DNA of 64,000 nucleotides, from assembly GCF_035958815.1 (NCBI RefSeq), contig NZ_CP108383.1, positions 868,001 to 932,000 of the forward strand. Reading direction: 5' to 3'. Source of the stretch: Nocardia sp. NBC_01327. GTDB taxonomy: Bacteria; Actinomycetota; Actinomycetes; Mycobacteriales; Mycobacteriaceae. The position numbers were made by a program, and so were the translations under genes. The notes below the pieces were generated by a model. It was not told where the DNA came from. It was given only the letters and a program-made list of their open reading frames with translations, and made no database searches. Below, in pieces: positions 37,183 to 45,997 of the stretch. The stretch's first letter is position 1, and each line of letters opens with the position of its first letter.

Positions 37183-37208
37183 ACCGCCCGGCACATCGGC
37201 CGGGCGGT
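37183..37208 (-). terminator. Terminator after the F420 oxidoreductase gene
   Basis: ACCGCCCGG / CCGGGCGGT stem with an eight-base loop just downstream of the minus-strand stop at 37216. The T-run is weak. Confidence 0.55.
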
Positions 37209-37215
37209 TCGGGAA

Positions 37216-38082
37216 TCAGCGGACGAGGCCGAGCGGCTCGAGTTTGCCCGCCAGCCGCTCCAAGTAGGCGAGGACTTCGGCCTCCGGCTTGTCCGGCATG
37301 CCGTAGAGCACGTCGGTGACACCGGCCTCGGCCCAGGCGGCCAGCTTCTCCGCATCGGGCTTGAAGTCCAGTGCGACCACGCGCGGTGCGCCCTCGCGGC
37401 CGGCTTCCTCCCAGTGCTTCATGAGCAGTGCGGTGGAGGCGAAGACATCCGATTCGGTGGGCGTGGTGATCCACCCGTCGGCCGATGCGGCGATCCACTT
37501 GAAGGTCTTGTCGGTGCCGCCCGCCCCGATGAGCAGCGGCACATGCGCCTGCACCGGCTTCGGCCATGCCCAGCTGGGGCCGAAGGAGACGAAGTCACCG
37601 GAGTAGCTGGCCTCCTCCTGCGTCCACAGCGCCCGCATGGCCTCGATGTACTCGCGCAGGACGGTGCGCCGCTTGTTGCCGGGCACCCCGTGATCGGTGA
37701 GTTCGTCGGTGTTCCAGCCGAATCCGGCGCCGAGCGTGACACGCCCGCCGGACAGATGATCGAGCGTGGCGATCGTCTTCGCGAGGGTGATCGGATCACT
37801 CTCGGTGGGCAACGCCACCGCCGTGGACAATTCGATGCGCGAGGTCACCGCGGCGATGGTCCCGAGTGTCACCCAGGGATCGAGCGTGCGGGTGTAGCGG
37901 TCGTCGGGCAGTTCGGCGGTGCCGGTGCCCGGATGGAACGCCTCCCGCTTGATCGGGATGTGGGTGTGCTCGGGCACGAAGAACGAGGCGAAGCCCTGCT
38001 CCTCGGCGGCCTTGGCGGCGACCGCGGGGGTGATGCCGCGGTCACTGGTGAATTGAACGATGCCGAATCGCATATGCGTCAT
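37216..38082 (-). CDS. F420-dependent LLM-class oxidoreductase
   Basis: Flavin-like F420 enzyme of 288 residues with the luciferase-like TIM barrel. Features are FFVPEHTHIPIK, DPWVTLGTIAAVTSRIELSTAV, LAKTIATLDHLSGGRVTLGAGFGWN and SADGWITTP, all typical of the F420-binding LLM family. Hydride is transferred between F420 and a small carbonyl or alcohol. It follows the FAD protein gene by six bases in an operon CMD-FAD-LLM. Substrate likely steroidal or lipid by context. Confidence 0.9.
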   Translation of the reverse strand: MTHMRFGIVQFTSDRGITPAVAAKAAEEQGFASFFVPEHTHIPIKREAFHPGTGTAELPDDRYTRTLDPWVTLGTIAAVTSRIELSTAVALPTESDPITLAKTIATLDHLSGGRVTLGAGFGWNTDELTDHGVPGNKRRTVLREYIEAMRALWTQEEASYSGDFVSFGPSWAWPKPVQAHVPLLIGAGGTDKTFKWIAASADGWITTPTESDVFASTALLMKHWEEAGREGAPRVVALDFKPDAEKLAAWAEAGVTDVLYGMPDKPEAEVLAYLERLAGKLEPLGLVR

Positions 38083-38088
38083 CCCCTC

Positions 38089-39561
38089 TCAGTTGGACTT
38101 GGCGGCGGCGATGCCCGCGCGCCTGCCGTAGAAACTTCCGTCACCCAGCGAGCAACCGCTGGCATAACCGCCCGCGCAGATGCCTGAGGTGACGCGACCC
38201 GCCGCGAACAGTCCGGGGATCGGCTCGCCGGACACGTGCAGCACCCGCGAATCCAGATCGGTGCGCAGGCCGCCGAGGGTGAATCCACCGGTGTAGCCGC
38301 GCAGGTCGTACGCGCCCAGCGGAGTGCCGATGGGCTTCACCCACTCCGGCTTCTTGTGCAGGAACGGGTCTTCGCCGTTCTCGGCATGCTTGTTGTAGAG
38401 GTCGATGGTCGATTTCAGGGCGTCGGCCGGGAGCCCCATTTCGCTCTCGAGCTCGGCGACGGTCTCCGCGACCCAGGTCGGCGCGATGCGCAGGAAGGAC
38501 ATGGAGGACTTGGTTTCGAACGCCTCCTCCAGGGCCTGCTCGTCGATGACGAGATACGCCTGGTTGTCCTGATCCAGCAGCACCGCCTGGCCCAGTCGGC
38601 CGGGGTAGGTGTCCTCGGTGACGAACCGCTGACCGCGGCCGTTCACCAGAATGCCGCGCACCACCACCTGCGGGTCCGCGACCAGAGCGACCTCGGTGGC
38701 ATCCATATGCGCCAGATCCGCGCCCAGCGCCTGGGCGACCCGGATGCCGATGCCGTCGTGCTCCTCGACGGTCGCGGCGGGCCGCCCGGCGATCTTGGGC
38801 GCGAACCGCTCGACCATTTCGTGCTGGTACGCGAAGCTGCCGGTGGCCAGCACCACGCCGCGCTCGGCCCGTACGAACAGCTCCTTGCCGTACCGCTTGG
38901 CCGCCACCCCGACCACCCGGCCGGTGTCGTCGACGACGAGCCGCTGCAGCCGCACATCGAATTCCCGTCGGACGCCGAGCTTTTCGGCGGTATGGGCGAG
39001 CGGCTCCATCAGCATGTAGCCGCCGCCCTTCTCACCCAGCTTCTTGTCCTTGGTCCAGGCGAGGTGGCCGCGCGGCGCGGGGTCGGCGATGGTGTTGAAC
39101 GGTGCGGCGTTCTCGCCGCCGGAGAACATCAGGCCCTGGTCGCCCGGCGGCTCGTAGCCGGGCTCGCCCCAGAACTCCTCCTTGAACGGAACACCCTGCG
39201 AGACAAGCCAATCGAAGTGTTCGACGCTGCCCTGGCAGTAATCGTGGATCTTGTTCTTGTCCACGCCCGGCCCGAGCGCGGCGGTCAGGAACTTCTCCAT
39301 GTTCTCGGCGGTGTCCTCGAACCCGAGCGCCCGCTGCAGTGCCGTACCGCCACCGAGATAGATGAAACCGCCGGACAGGGCGGCCGCGCCGCCCCAGCCG
39401 CCGGTGCGTTCGAGCACGAGCACATCGGCGCCCGCGCCGGCCGCCTCGATGGCGGCGCACACCCCGGCAATGCCGTATCCGACGACGACCACATCGGCCT
39501 CGAAGTCCCAGGAGGTGACCTCGCTGGACCGGAGCGGTCGTACGGTGGCGGTTTCAGCCAT
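38089..39561 (-). CDS. FAD-dependent dehydrogenase (KstD/fumarate-reductase type)
   Basis: Flavoprotein of 490 residues. The FAD motif is ADVVVVGYGIAGVCAAIEA, followed by ERTGGWGGAAALSGGFIYLGGG. The C-terminal FAD-binding loop is GRVTSGICAGGYASGCSLG. The overall layout fits the 3-ketosteroid dehydrogenase/fumarate reductase superfamily and resembles M. tuberculosis Rv0785. Ring desaturation of a steroid is a plausible reaction, but true KstD active-site tyrosines were not verified. ATG at 39561 follows AGGA at 12 bases, slightly long. Same operon as the CMD protein and the F420 enzyme. Confidence 0.85.
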   Translation of the reverse strand: MAETATVRPLRSSEVTSWDFEADVVVVGYGIAGVCAAIEAAGAGADVLVLERTGGWGGAAALSGGFIYLGGGTALQRALGFEDTAENMEKFLTAALGPGVDKNKIHDYCQGSVEHFDWLVSQGVPFKEEFWGEPGYEPPGDQGLMFSGGENAAPFNTIADPAPRGHLAWTKDKKLGEKGGGYMLMEPLAHTAEKLGVRREFDVRLQRLVVDDTGRVVGVAAKRYGKELFVRAERGVVLATGSFAYQHEMVERFAPKIAGRPAATVEEHDGIGIRVAQALGADLAHMDATEVALVADPQVVVRGILVNGRGQRFVTEDTYPGRLGQAVLLDQDNQAYLVIDEQALEEAFETKSSMSFLRIAPTWVAETVAELESEMGLPADALKSTIDLYNKHAENGEDPFLHKKPEWVKPIGTPLGAYDLRGYTGGFTLGGLRTDLDSRVLHVSGEPIPGLFAAGRVTSGICAGGYASGCSLGDGSFYGRRAGIAAAKSN

Positions 39562-39593
39562 GTCTTGTTCGATTCCTAACGGGGAGAGGGGGA

Positions 39594-39953
39594 TTACTTC
39601 TTCTTGTGCTGCTTGACGGCCTTGCCGACGACGCCGTCCAGGGTGGTGCCCGCGGGCCAGCCCACGTAGTGGCACAGGAACAGCGCGATCTCCCGCAGTT
39701 GCTCCTCGTCCAGTTCCTCATTGCGCAGGGCCGCGCCGACCTGGATCTCGGCAATATCGAACAGGCCCTGTGCGGTGACCGCGCCGAGCAGCAGCAGTCG
39801 CCGGTCGCGAATGGAAAGCCCTGGGCGCGACCAGATATCGGCGAAGAGATGATCGGCGGTGACCGCGAAGTGCTCGCCGGGGCCGTCCTGGAATTCCCAG
39901 CCGTACACCTCGCTCATCTTCTTCAGTCCGCGTTCTCTGCGCTCGTCGGTCAT
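39594..39953 (-). CDS. Carboxymuconolactone decarboxylase family protein
   Basis: Small alpha-helical protein of 119 residues of the CMD/AhpD-like fold. The core is WSRPGLSIRDRRLLLLGAVTAQG and NEELDEEQLREIALFLCHYVGWPAG. The family includes gamma-carboxymuconolactone decarboxylases and AhpD-like peroxidases. The AhpD CxxC pair is not present, so peroxidase activity is unlikely. Lysine-rich C-terminus (KQHKKK). In M. tuberculosis a CMD gene (Rv0771) sits near cyp123 as here. It is the first gene of the minus-strand operon, promoter region shared with CYP123. Confidence 0.88.
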   Translation of the reverse strand: MTDERRERGLKKMSEVYGWEFQDGPGEHFAVTADHLFADIWSRPGLSIRDRRLLLLGAVTAQGLFDIAEIQVGAALRNEELDEEQLREIALFLCHYVGWPAGTTLDGVVGKAVKQHKKK

Positions 39954-40028
39954 GAGTGTCCTGCCTTCACTGTCGAGTCGGTTGCGGACCGCGGAAATCG
40001 GGACCTCAACGGCTGTTCCCATGCTGTC

Positions 40029-40042
40029 CGGACACGTGTACG
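40029..40042. promoter_or_regulatory. TetR-type dyad in CMD/CYP123 gap, site 1
   Basis: CGGACACGTGTACG, core GGACACGTGTAC, 76 bases upstream of the CMD start. It overlaps TGTCCGGACA. Resembles the tetR and cyp51 sites. Confidence 0.6.
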
Positions 40043-40071
40043 GACTATAAGTTCGCGGCTCGGAAACGCGC

Positions 40072-40085
40072 AAGAACATGTTTCA
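40072..40085. promoter_or_regulatory. KstR-type site in CMD/CYP123 gap
   Basis: AAGAACATGTTTCA matches nnAACnnGTTnnA; only the first base differs (A for T). CAGTTT follows as in the CYP125 site. Confidence 0.6.
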
Positions 40086-40153
40086 GTTTGGGAGACTGTT
40101 TCTCAGGTTCGATTCGTCGATCCGTTGCCAGCAGCCCGCCGCGCTAGTACCGT

Positions 40154-40167
40154 GCAGACACGTGTCC
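40154..40167. promoter_or_regulatory. TetR-type dyad in CMD/CYP123 gap, site 2
   Basis: CAGACACGTGTCCA, sharing 13 consecutive bases with the site at the tetR start (30917-30929). It lies 75 bases before the CYP123 ATG. Confidence 0.75.
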
Positions 40168-40242
40168 AGTCAGTTGTACTGCTGACCGGACGGCGTCCGC
40201 CGGAGCCGGCGAACGTGTTATGGAATACGAGGTGCAGAGACG

Positions 40243-41445
40243 ATGACCGCAGCCTCCCTCGAGCCGCTGCTGTTCGACCCCTACGACTACGGCATCCATG
40301 AGGATCCGTACCCCGTCTACCAGCGGCTGCGCACCGAAGCGCCGGTGTATCACAATCCGGGGCTGGACTTCTGGACGCTGTCCAGGCATGCCGATGTGGG
40401 CGCCGGATTCCGCGACAATGTGCGGCTCTCCAGCGCCAACGGGGTATCGCTGGACCCGGCCGCCTGGGGGCCGCACGCGCACCACACCATGTCCTTCCTG
40501 GCCATGGACGATCCGCGGCATCTGCGCCTGCGCAAACTCGTCTACCAGGGGTTCACCCCTCGCCGAGTGACCGAGATGAGTGATCGCATTCGCGAGATCA
40601 CGCTGCAGCATCTCGAACCCGCGCTGGCGGCAGGGAGTTTCGACTGGATCGACGATGTCGCGGGCAAGCTGCCCATGGACGTCATCTCCGAACTGCTCGG
40701 TGTGCCCGATGCCGACCGTGCCGAATTGCGCAGGCTCGCCGATCTGCTGCTGCATCGCGAGGAGGGGGTGCTCGATGTGCCCGTCCCCGCCATGGAGGCG
40801 GCACTGAGCCTGTTCGGCTATTACACCGAGATGGTCGCCGCCCGCCGCAAACGGCCCGCGGACGATCTGACCTCCGCACTCCTGGACGCCGAAGCCGACG
40901 GCGATCGGCTCACCGATCAGGAGATCATCGGCTTCATGTTCCTCATGGTGGTCGCGGGGAACGAGACCACCACAAAACTGCTGGGCAATGCCCTGTACTG
41001 GGCCGGTGTGAACCCCGAGCAGTACGCCAAGGCGGCCGAGCATCCCGATCTGGTCGGCGACTGGGTGGAGGAGACGCTGCGCTACGACGCGTCCAGCCAG
41101 ATCCTGGCGCGCACCGCGGCCGAGGATCTGGAGTACTACGGGCAGACCATTCCGCAGGGCTCGAAGGTGCTGCTGCTCATCGGATCCGCCAATCGCGATA
41201 CCGCCGCCTTCCACGATCCGGACCGCTACGACATCGAACGGGCCGACAAGGGCGGGCTGATCAGCTTCGGCCGCGGTGTGCACTTCTGTCTGGGCGCGCA
41301 TCTGGCGCGGCTGGAAGCCGGAATCGTGCTGCGGGAGTTCACCGATCGGGTGCGCTCGTACGGATTGGAGCCCGGCAGCGAGCGCGTGCACTCGGTGAAT
41401 GTGCGCGGCTTCGCGAAACTGCCGGTGACAGTGGAGGTTCGGTAA
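40243..41445 (+). CDS. cyp123: Cytochrome P450, CYP123-like
   Basis: P450 of 400 residues. It tracks M. tuberculosis CYP123 closely: YDYGIHEDPYPVYQRLR, NGVSLDPAAWGP, SFLAMDDPRHLRLRKLVYQG, GKLPMDVISELLGVPD, the I-helix MVVAGNETTTKLLGNA, VEETLRYDASSQILART and haem loop FGRGVHFCLGAHLAR with Cys349. The final VNVRGFAKLPV also matches. Physiological substrate unknown. The ATG has GAGG at nine bases. It begins a long plus-strand operon with an SDR and a 3Fe-4S ferredoxin, as in M. tuberculosis, where cyp51 lies inside the same cluster. Confidence 0.9.
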   Translation: MTAASLEPLLFDPYDYGIHEDPYPVYQRLRTEAPVYHNPGLDFWTLSRHADVGAGFRDNVRLSSANGVSLDPAAWGPHAHHTMSFLAMDDPRHLRLRKLVYQGFTPRRVTEMSDRIREITLQHLEPALAAGSFDWIDDVAGKLPMDVISELLGVPDADRAELRRLADLLLHREEGVLDVPVPAMEAALSLFGYYTEMVAARRKRPADDLTSALLDAEADGDRLTDQEIIGFMFLMVVAGNETTTKLLGNALYWAGVNPEQYAKAAEHPDLVGDWVEETLRYDASSQILARTAAEDLEYYGQTIPQGSKVLLLIGSANRDTAAFHDPDRYDIERADKGGLISFGRGVHFCLGAHLARLEAGIVLREFTDRVRSYGLEPGSERVHSVNVRGFAKLPVTVEVR

Positions 41446-42251
41446 TGCCGCGTTTTGCACCACATCCCGCCCGCAGGCCGGTTCTCATTGCCGGCGCTTC
41501 CTCGGGCATCGGGGCCGCCACCGCGATGGCGCTGGCCGAACTGGGATATCCGGTGGCGCTGGGCGCCCGGCGCGTGGAGATCTGCGAGACCCTGGCCGAG
41601 AAGATTCGCGCCGACGGGGGCGAGGCCTTCGCGTATCGGCTCGACGTCTCCGATACCGCGTCCGTCGACGAATTCGTGGTGGCCGCCGAAAACGCGCTCG
41701 GGCCGATCGAAATCGCGGTCTACGGTGCGGGCGATCTGGAATTCGGGCAGGGCTGGGACGTGGATCCCGAACTGTTCGACTCGCAGGTGCAGGTGCATCT
41801 GGTGGGTGCGCAGCGCCTCGCACACCGGGTCGTGCCCGGCATGATCGCCAGGCAGCGTGGGGATTTCGTCGTCATCGGCTCGGACTGCGCCGATCGGCCG
41901 CGACCGGGAATGGGCGCGTACAACGCCGCCAAGATGGGTGTCGAGGCCCTCGCCCGGCAGATGCGCATGGAATTGGAGGGCACCGGTGTGCGCTCGTCCA
42001 TCGTGCGCCCGGGGCAGACCCAGACGGGCATGGGGATGACGGCCACACCCGAGGTGGTCGGGCCGCTGCTCGAGGACTGGGTGAAGTGGGGATTCGCCCG
42101 GCACTCCTACTTCCTGCGGGCCTCCGATATCGCCGCCGCGATCGTCGCGGTCGTCTCGACGCCGCGCGGCGCGCACCTGGTGCTCGTCGAGGTGCAACCG
42201 GAAGCGCCATTGAAAGACCCCACACCGAAAAAGGATTCGGAAGGAGCGTAG
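41445..42251 (+). CDS. Short-chain dehydrogenase/reductase
   Basis: Oxidoreductase of 268 residues. Cofactor motif GASSGIGAATA near residues 17-27; catalytic YNAAK in MGAYNAAKMGVEA with Ser in VVIGSDCADRP. These are complete, unlike the SDR at 12697. The start ATG overlaps the P450 stop (TAATG), and ferredoxin begins one base after its stop, so the three are translated together. It probably oxidises or reduces the alcohol or ketone made by CYP123. Corresponds by position to Rv0765c of M. tuberculosis. Confidence 0.92.
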   Translation: MPRFAPHPARRPVLIAGASSGIGAATAMALAELGYPVALGARRVEICETLAEKIRADGGEAFAYRLDVSDTASVDEFVVAAENALGPIEIAVYGAGDLEFGQGWDVDPELFDSQVQVHLVGAQRLAHRVVPGMIARQRGDFVVIGSDCADRPRPGMGAYNAAKMGVEALARQMRMELEGTGVRSSIVRPGQTQTGMGMTATPEVVGPLLEDWVKWGFARHSYFLRASDIAAAIVAVVSTPRGAHLVLVEVQPEAPLKDPTPKKDSEGA

Positions 42252-42455
42252 ATGCGCCTCGTGGTCGATCTCGACCTCTGCCAAGGGCATGCCGTCTGCC
42301 AGGACGAAGCCCCCGCACTCTTCCAGGTACCCAAACACGGGCAGGTCGACATACTGCGCACCGATCCCGGTGACGACCTGGACGCGGCCCGCGCCGCCGT
42401 CCGCTACTGCCCGACCCAGGCGCTCTCGCTCCGCGAAGACGATCCCACAGACTGA
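42252..42455 (+). CDS. 3Fe-4S ferredoxin for P450
   Basis: Ferredoxin of 67 residues. The cluster is bound by Cys10 and Cys16 in CQGHAVC, and Cys53 in CPTQAL; His13 replaces the fourth cysteine, the mark of 3Fe-4S ferredoxins that donate electrons to actinobacterial P450s. It starts one base after the SDR stop. It can serve CYP123 and, given the shared regulator, perhaps CYP51 and CYP125. No ferredoxin reductase is in the window. Confidence 0.95.
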   Translation: MRLVVDLDLCQGHAVCQDEAPALFQVPKHGQVDILRTDPGDDLDAARAAVRYCPTQALSLREDDPTD

Positions 42456-42465
42456 AGGAACGACC

Positions 42466-43014
42466 ATGGCTTGGTCCCGCGACGAACTCGACGACACTAT
42501 CGCCAAATGGGTACAGGAGAACCAGCGCTGCGAAGCGCTCGGGGACTGGAAACCCTTGGCGGACTTCTACACCGAAGACGCCACCTACGGCTGGAACTAC
42601 GGGCCCACCCAGGAATTCATGGCCGTCGGGCGCGATGAGATCCGTGATATCGCACTCGGACAGGAGATGTTCGGCCTCGAGGGCTGGACCTACCCGTACC
42701 AGGAATTCGTGGTGGACGAGCGCAGCGGCAGCGTCATCGGATTCTGGAAACAGATCAATGAGAAGAACCGGGCGGACGGGCGGCCGTACAGTCCGGAGGG
42801 CATCGGCGGCAGCTGGTTCCGCTACGCCGGCAACGGCCAGTGGTCCTGGCAGCGCGACTTCTTCGACTTCGGCAATGTGACAGCGCTTTTCGTGGAGATG
42901 ATCCAGAACGGCGTGCTCTCGAACGGCATGCAGAAGCGGATCGAAAGGTCCGTCTCGGGGGAGCCGCTCGCCGGGTGGTATCCGGTCGGAGAGGGTCCGG
43001 CGCCACTGTGGTGA
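42466..43014 (+). CDS. NTF2/SnoaL-like protein
   Basis: Small protein of 182 residues with the cone-shaped NTF2-like fold: N-terminal helix DDTIAKWVQENQRCEALGDW, then FYTEDATYGWNYGPTQEF and strands ending in WSWQRDFFDFGNV. Such proteins act as isomerases, hydratases or binding proteins for hydrophobic compounds. Catalytic pairs were not identified. The ATG has GAAGGAA upstream and follows ferredoxin by 10 bases. It likely handles the P450 product in the same pathway. Confidence 0.75.
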   Translation: MAWSRDELDDTIAKWVQENQRCEALGDWKPLADFYTEDATYGWNYGPTQEFMAVGRDEIRDIALGQEMFGLEGWTYPYQEFVVDERSGSVIGFWKQINEKNRADGRPYSPEGIGGSWFRYAGNGQWSWQRDFFDFGNVTALFVEMIQNGVLSNGMQKRIERSVSGEPLAGWYPVGEGPAPLW

Positions 43015-44264
43015 ACAGCAGATACAGTTCGCTGTCCCGCAGCGAGCTCGCCGTCCTGGCGCCGGAGCTGCTGCTGTGCGGGCACCTCATCGACCGATCC
43101 GGAATGGCCCATGCCATAGGCGCTTTCGGGCGCGAAGGCATGACCGAGGTGGCCATCGAGGAGTGGCGGCTGGCCAGCCCGGTGTACACCCGGCGCATGC
43201 AGCGGGCGCTGGGCATCACCGGCGACGGCGTGGATGTCATCTTCAAGGGCTTCCAGCTCGATATCGGCGCGCCACCGCAGTTCATGGACTTCCGGTACCG
43301 GGTCCAGGACCATGACCACGGGGAATTCCATCTCGACCACTGCGGTGCGCTCGCGGATGTGGAACCCATGGGCGAGGCCTACGTGGTCGGCATGTGCCAC
43401 GATATCGAGGATCCGACCTTCGATGCGACGGCGCTGGCCACCAATCCGTACGCACAGGTGCGGCCGGTGCATAGGCCGCCGCGGCATCCGGCGGACCGGA
43501 AACCGGTGTGCGCGTGGACGGTAACCATCGATAAGTCTCATGAACCGTTCGTGCCGTCCGCGGATGCGCTGGTGCTGAACGAATCTGCCGCGGCGCGTGT
43601 GGAGCTGGAGGGTATCGATACGGAAGATGCTGGGCGGGCGGACTATTCGGGACCACTCCTGAACGACATCCGTTTCGACGACTTCTCCCGTTCGGCGCTC
43701 ATTCGGATCGCGGACGAGGTGTGCCTGCAACACCATCTGCTCACCCTCGGGTTTCGCCGTGCCCTCGCGGCGCGCACCGATGCGGCACGGGCTCTCGATA
43801 TCGCGCGCAAGCAGTTCACCGGTATCGCCGGGCTGACCTCCGAGCGGCTGCGCAATGCGCTGCGGCTCGGCGACGATCCGGCCGCACTGGCCAAGGTGCT
43901 GCGCCTGCACCCCGCCCTGAATCCGGCGGCCTATGTGGCGGCCGAGATCGGCAGCGAAACCTACGGCGGGGAACGGGTGGTCGAGCTGCGACTCGATCGT
44001 GACTGCGGCGCGTTCGCCGACGGCGCGTGGCCGGAGCTGCTCGACGCCGATCATCTGGAACCGCTGAACGCGCTGGTACGCGGGGTGAATCCGCGATTCC
44101 ACGCGGCGGTGAGGTCTGCCGACAGCCGAGCGCTGACCGTCGAGATCGGCCTTGCCGCAACACCTTTCCCGGAAGCCTCCGAGGTCGCCATCACCCGTTT
44201 CAGCACCGGCGCGGCCTTCGACTTCACCGACCGGGGCGCGTCGCTTCCGCTCATCGTCCTGTAG
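43011..44264 (+). CDS. Conserved actinobacterial protein of unknown function
   Basis: Soluble protein of 417 residues that I do not recognise. Conspicuous motifs are HDHGEFHLDHCGALADVEPMG and VVGMCHDIEDPTFDATALA, with several His/Cys/Asp residues that could bind a metal. Two-domain composition: an N-terminal half with these motifs and a C-terminal alpha/beta half. GTG at 43011 overlaps the previous stop by four bases (GTGA); GTG at 43008 is an alternative. It is in operon with CYP123, ferredoxin and an acyl-CoA synthetase, so it may act on a lipid or sterol intermediate. Confidence 0.7.
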   Translation: MNSRYSSLSRSELAVLAPELLLCGHLIDRSGMAHAIGAFGREGMTEVAIEEWRLASPVYTRRMQRALGITGDGVDVIFKGFQLDIGAPPQFMDFRYRVQDHDHGEFHLDHCGALADVEPMGEAYVVGMCHDIEDPTFDATALATNPYAQVRPVHRPPRHPADRKPVCAWTVTIDKSHEPFVPSADALVLNESAAARVELEGIDTEDAGRADYSGPLLNDIRFDDFSRSALIRIADEVCLQHHLLTLGFRRALAARTDAARALDIARKQFTGIAGLTSERLRNALRLGDDPAALAKVLRLHPALNPAAYVAAEIGSETYGGERVVELRLDRDCGAFADGAWPELLDADHLEPLNALVRGVNPRFHAAVRSADSRALTVEIGLAATPFPEASEVAITRFSTGAAFDFTDRGASLPLIVL

Positions 44265-44290
44265 CCAGCTGTCCCCAGAAAGCGAACGCC

Positions 44291-45901
44291 ATGGTGTGCA
44301 ATTTCGCCGACCTGTACGAACACTCCGCCGACGCGGTGCCCGACCGGATAGCCGTCATCGAGGGCGACCGCCGGCGCACCTTCCGGGAACTCGATGAGCG
44401 CGCCAATCGACTGGCGCACCATCTGGCCGCCGCCGGGGCCGGGCCGGGAACCCATATCGGCTTCCATATGCACAACAGCATCGAGACTCTCGAAACACTG
44501 CTGGGCTGCTTCAAGATTCGTGCCGTGCCCATCAATATCAACTACCGGTACCAGGCCGAGGAGCTGCGCTACGTCTACGACAATGCCGACCTGGAAATGG
44601 TTGTGCACCACCGCTGTTACGCGCCGCTGATCGAGGAGGTGCGGCCACAGCTGCCCAAACTGCGGCACAGCCTGGTGGTGGAGGACGATCAGGGTGGTGC
44701 GGGCTTGCCGACCGAGTCCGTGCCCTACGAGTCGGCACTCGAAAACGGCTCTCCGGAACGCGATTTCGACACACGTAGCCCCGATGACCTGTTCATCATG
44801 TACACCGGCGGCACCACCGGCCTGCCCAAGGGCGTCATGTGGCGGCAGGAGGATATGTGGCGGGTCCTCGGCGGTGGCATCGATTTCTACAGCGGTGAAC
44901 CCGTGGCCGATGAGTATCAGCAGTCCCGGCTCGGTGCGGAGAATCCGCCCATGCGCTGGTTCGTGCTGCCGCCGCTCATCCACGCCGCGGCCATGATGCC
45001 GACCTTCACCGCGCTGTGGTCCGGCAATACGGTGCTGTTCGAACCGCGGTTCGACCCGGCGCGCATCTGGCAGGTGGTGGCGCGGGAGCAGCCGAATATC
45101 CTGGTCATCACCGGTGATGCGATCGCCCGGCCGCTGGTGGACGCCTACCGGGCCGCACCGGTCGACGCCTCCTCGCTCTTCTCCATCGGCTCCGGGGCCG
45201 CGCAGCTGACGCAGCAGGTGAAGAACGAACTGCTGGAGCTGTTTCCGAGCACGCTGGTCAGCGAATCCATCGGATCCTCCGAAACCGGTTTCGGCGGTAT
45301 CGGTTTCGCGCAGAAGGACGATGATCCGGGCCGCGGGCCGCGGGTCAATACCGGTCGCGGCGCGGTCGTCGTGGACGAGACCGGCCATCCGATCGCACCG
45401 GGCGGCGAGGGCTGGCTGGCCAAGACCGGCAATGTGCCGATCGGCTACTACAGGGATCAGGCCAAGACCGACAAGCTGTTCCACACCGTGGACGGCCGGC
45501 GCATGGTGGTCACCGACGATCGCGCCCGCGTCGAGGAGGACGGGTCCATCACCCTCATCGGCCGCGGGAACATGGTGATCAATACCGGCGGTGAGAAGGT
45601 CTTCCCCGAGGAGGTCGAATCCGTTGTCAAGGCGCACGAATCGGTGTACGACGCCGTGGTGATCGGTATCGCGCACGAGCGCTGGGGTCAGCAGGTGGGC
45701 GCGATCGTCTCGGGCGCCGATGCCGAGGGCATCGACTTCGCGGCGCTGGAGCGGCATGTGCGCGCGCATCTGGCCGCCTACAAGCTGCCGCGCCGCATCT
45801 GGGTCGTCGATACGGTGTCCCGCACCCCGAGCGGCAAACCCGACTATCGCTGGGCCAAGGGCCACGCGGCGGCCCGCGAGGCCGATCACGAGGTGCAATA
45901 A
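44291..45901 (+). CDS. Acyl-CoA synthetase (FadD family)
   Basis: Ligase of 536 residues that activates a carboxylic acid as an acyl-adenylate, then CoA thioester. The AMP-binding P-loop is MYTGGTTGLPKGVMW. Later motifs are SIGSSETGFGGIG, VVTDDRARVEEDGSITLIGR and the lysine region TPSGKPDYRWA, giving the complete fold. The sequence has a FadD19/FadD17-like character, which points to sterol or branched acids. The ATG at 44291 has GAAAGCGAA nearby. It stands downstream of the unknown gene after 26 bases. Substrate likely from the preceding P450 pathway. Confidence 0.9.
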   Translation: MVCNFADLYEHSADAVPDRIAVIEGDRRRTFRELDERANRLAHHLAAAGAGPGTHIGFHMHNSIETLETLLGCFKIRAVPININYRYQAEELRYVYDNADLEMVVHHRCYAPLIEEVRPQLPKLRHSLVVEDDQGGAGLPTESVPYESALENGSPERDFDTRSPDDLFIMYTGGTTGLPKGVMWRQEDMWRVLGGGIDFYSGEPVADEYQQSRLGAENPPMRWFVLPPLIHAAAMMPTFTALWSGNTVLFEPRFDPARIWQVVAREQPNILVITGDAIARPLVDAYRAAPVDASSLFSIGSGAAQLTQQVKNELLELFPSTLVSESIGSSETGFGGIGFAQKDDDPGRGPRVNTGRGAVVVDETGHPIAPGGEGWLAKTGNVPIGYYRDQAKTDKLFHTVDGRRMVVTDDRARVEEDGSITLIGRGNMVINTGGEKVFPEEVESVVKAHESVYDAVVIGIAHERWGQQVGAIVSGADAEGIDFAALERHVRAHLAAYKLPRRIWVVDTVSRTPSGKPDYRWAKGHAAAREADHEVQ

Positions 45902-45975
45902 CCGGTTATGGAATCGAATGCCACATCGGACACCGATCAGCGGGATACCTTGGCCGAATCCATGGCGAACATCAC

Positions 45976-45989
45976 AAGAACCTGTTCTA
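45976..45989. promoter_or_regulatory. KstR-type site before the decarboxylase gene
   Basis: AAGAACCTGTTCTA matches nnAACnnGTTnnA with A instead of T at the first base. It overlaps a -10-like TAATTT and lies 8 bases before the ATG at 45998. Confidence 0.6.
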
Positions 45990-45997
45990 ATTTGGAC

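Noticed and set aside
45908..45997. Upstream start for the decarboxylase gene
   Set aside because: The ATG at 45908 would place a KstR-like operator and -10 box inside the gene; family members begin near the later ATG.
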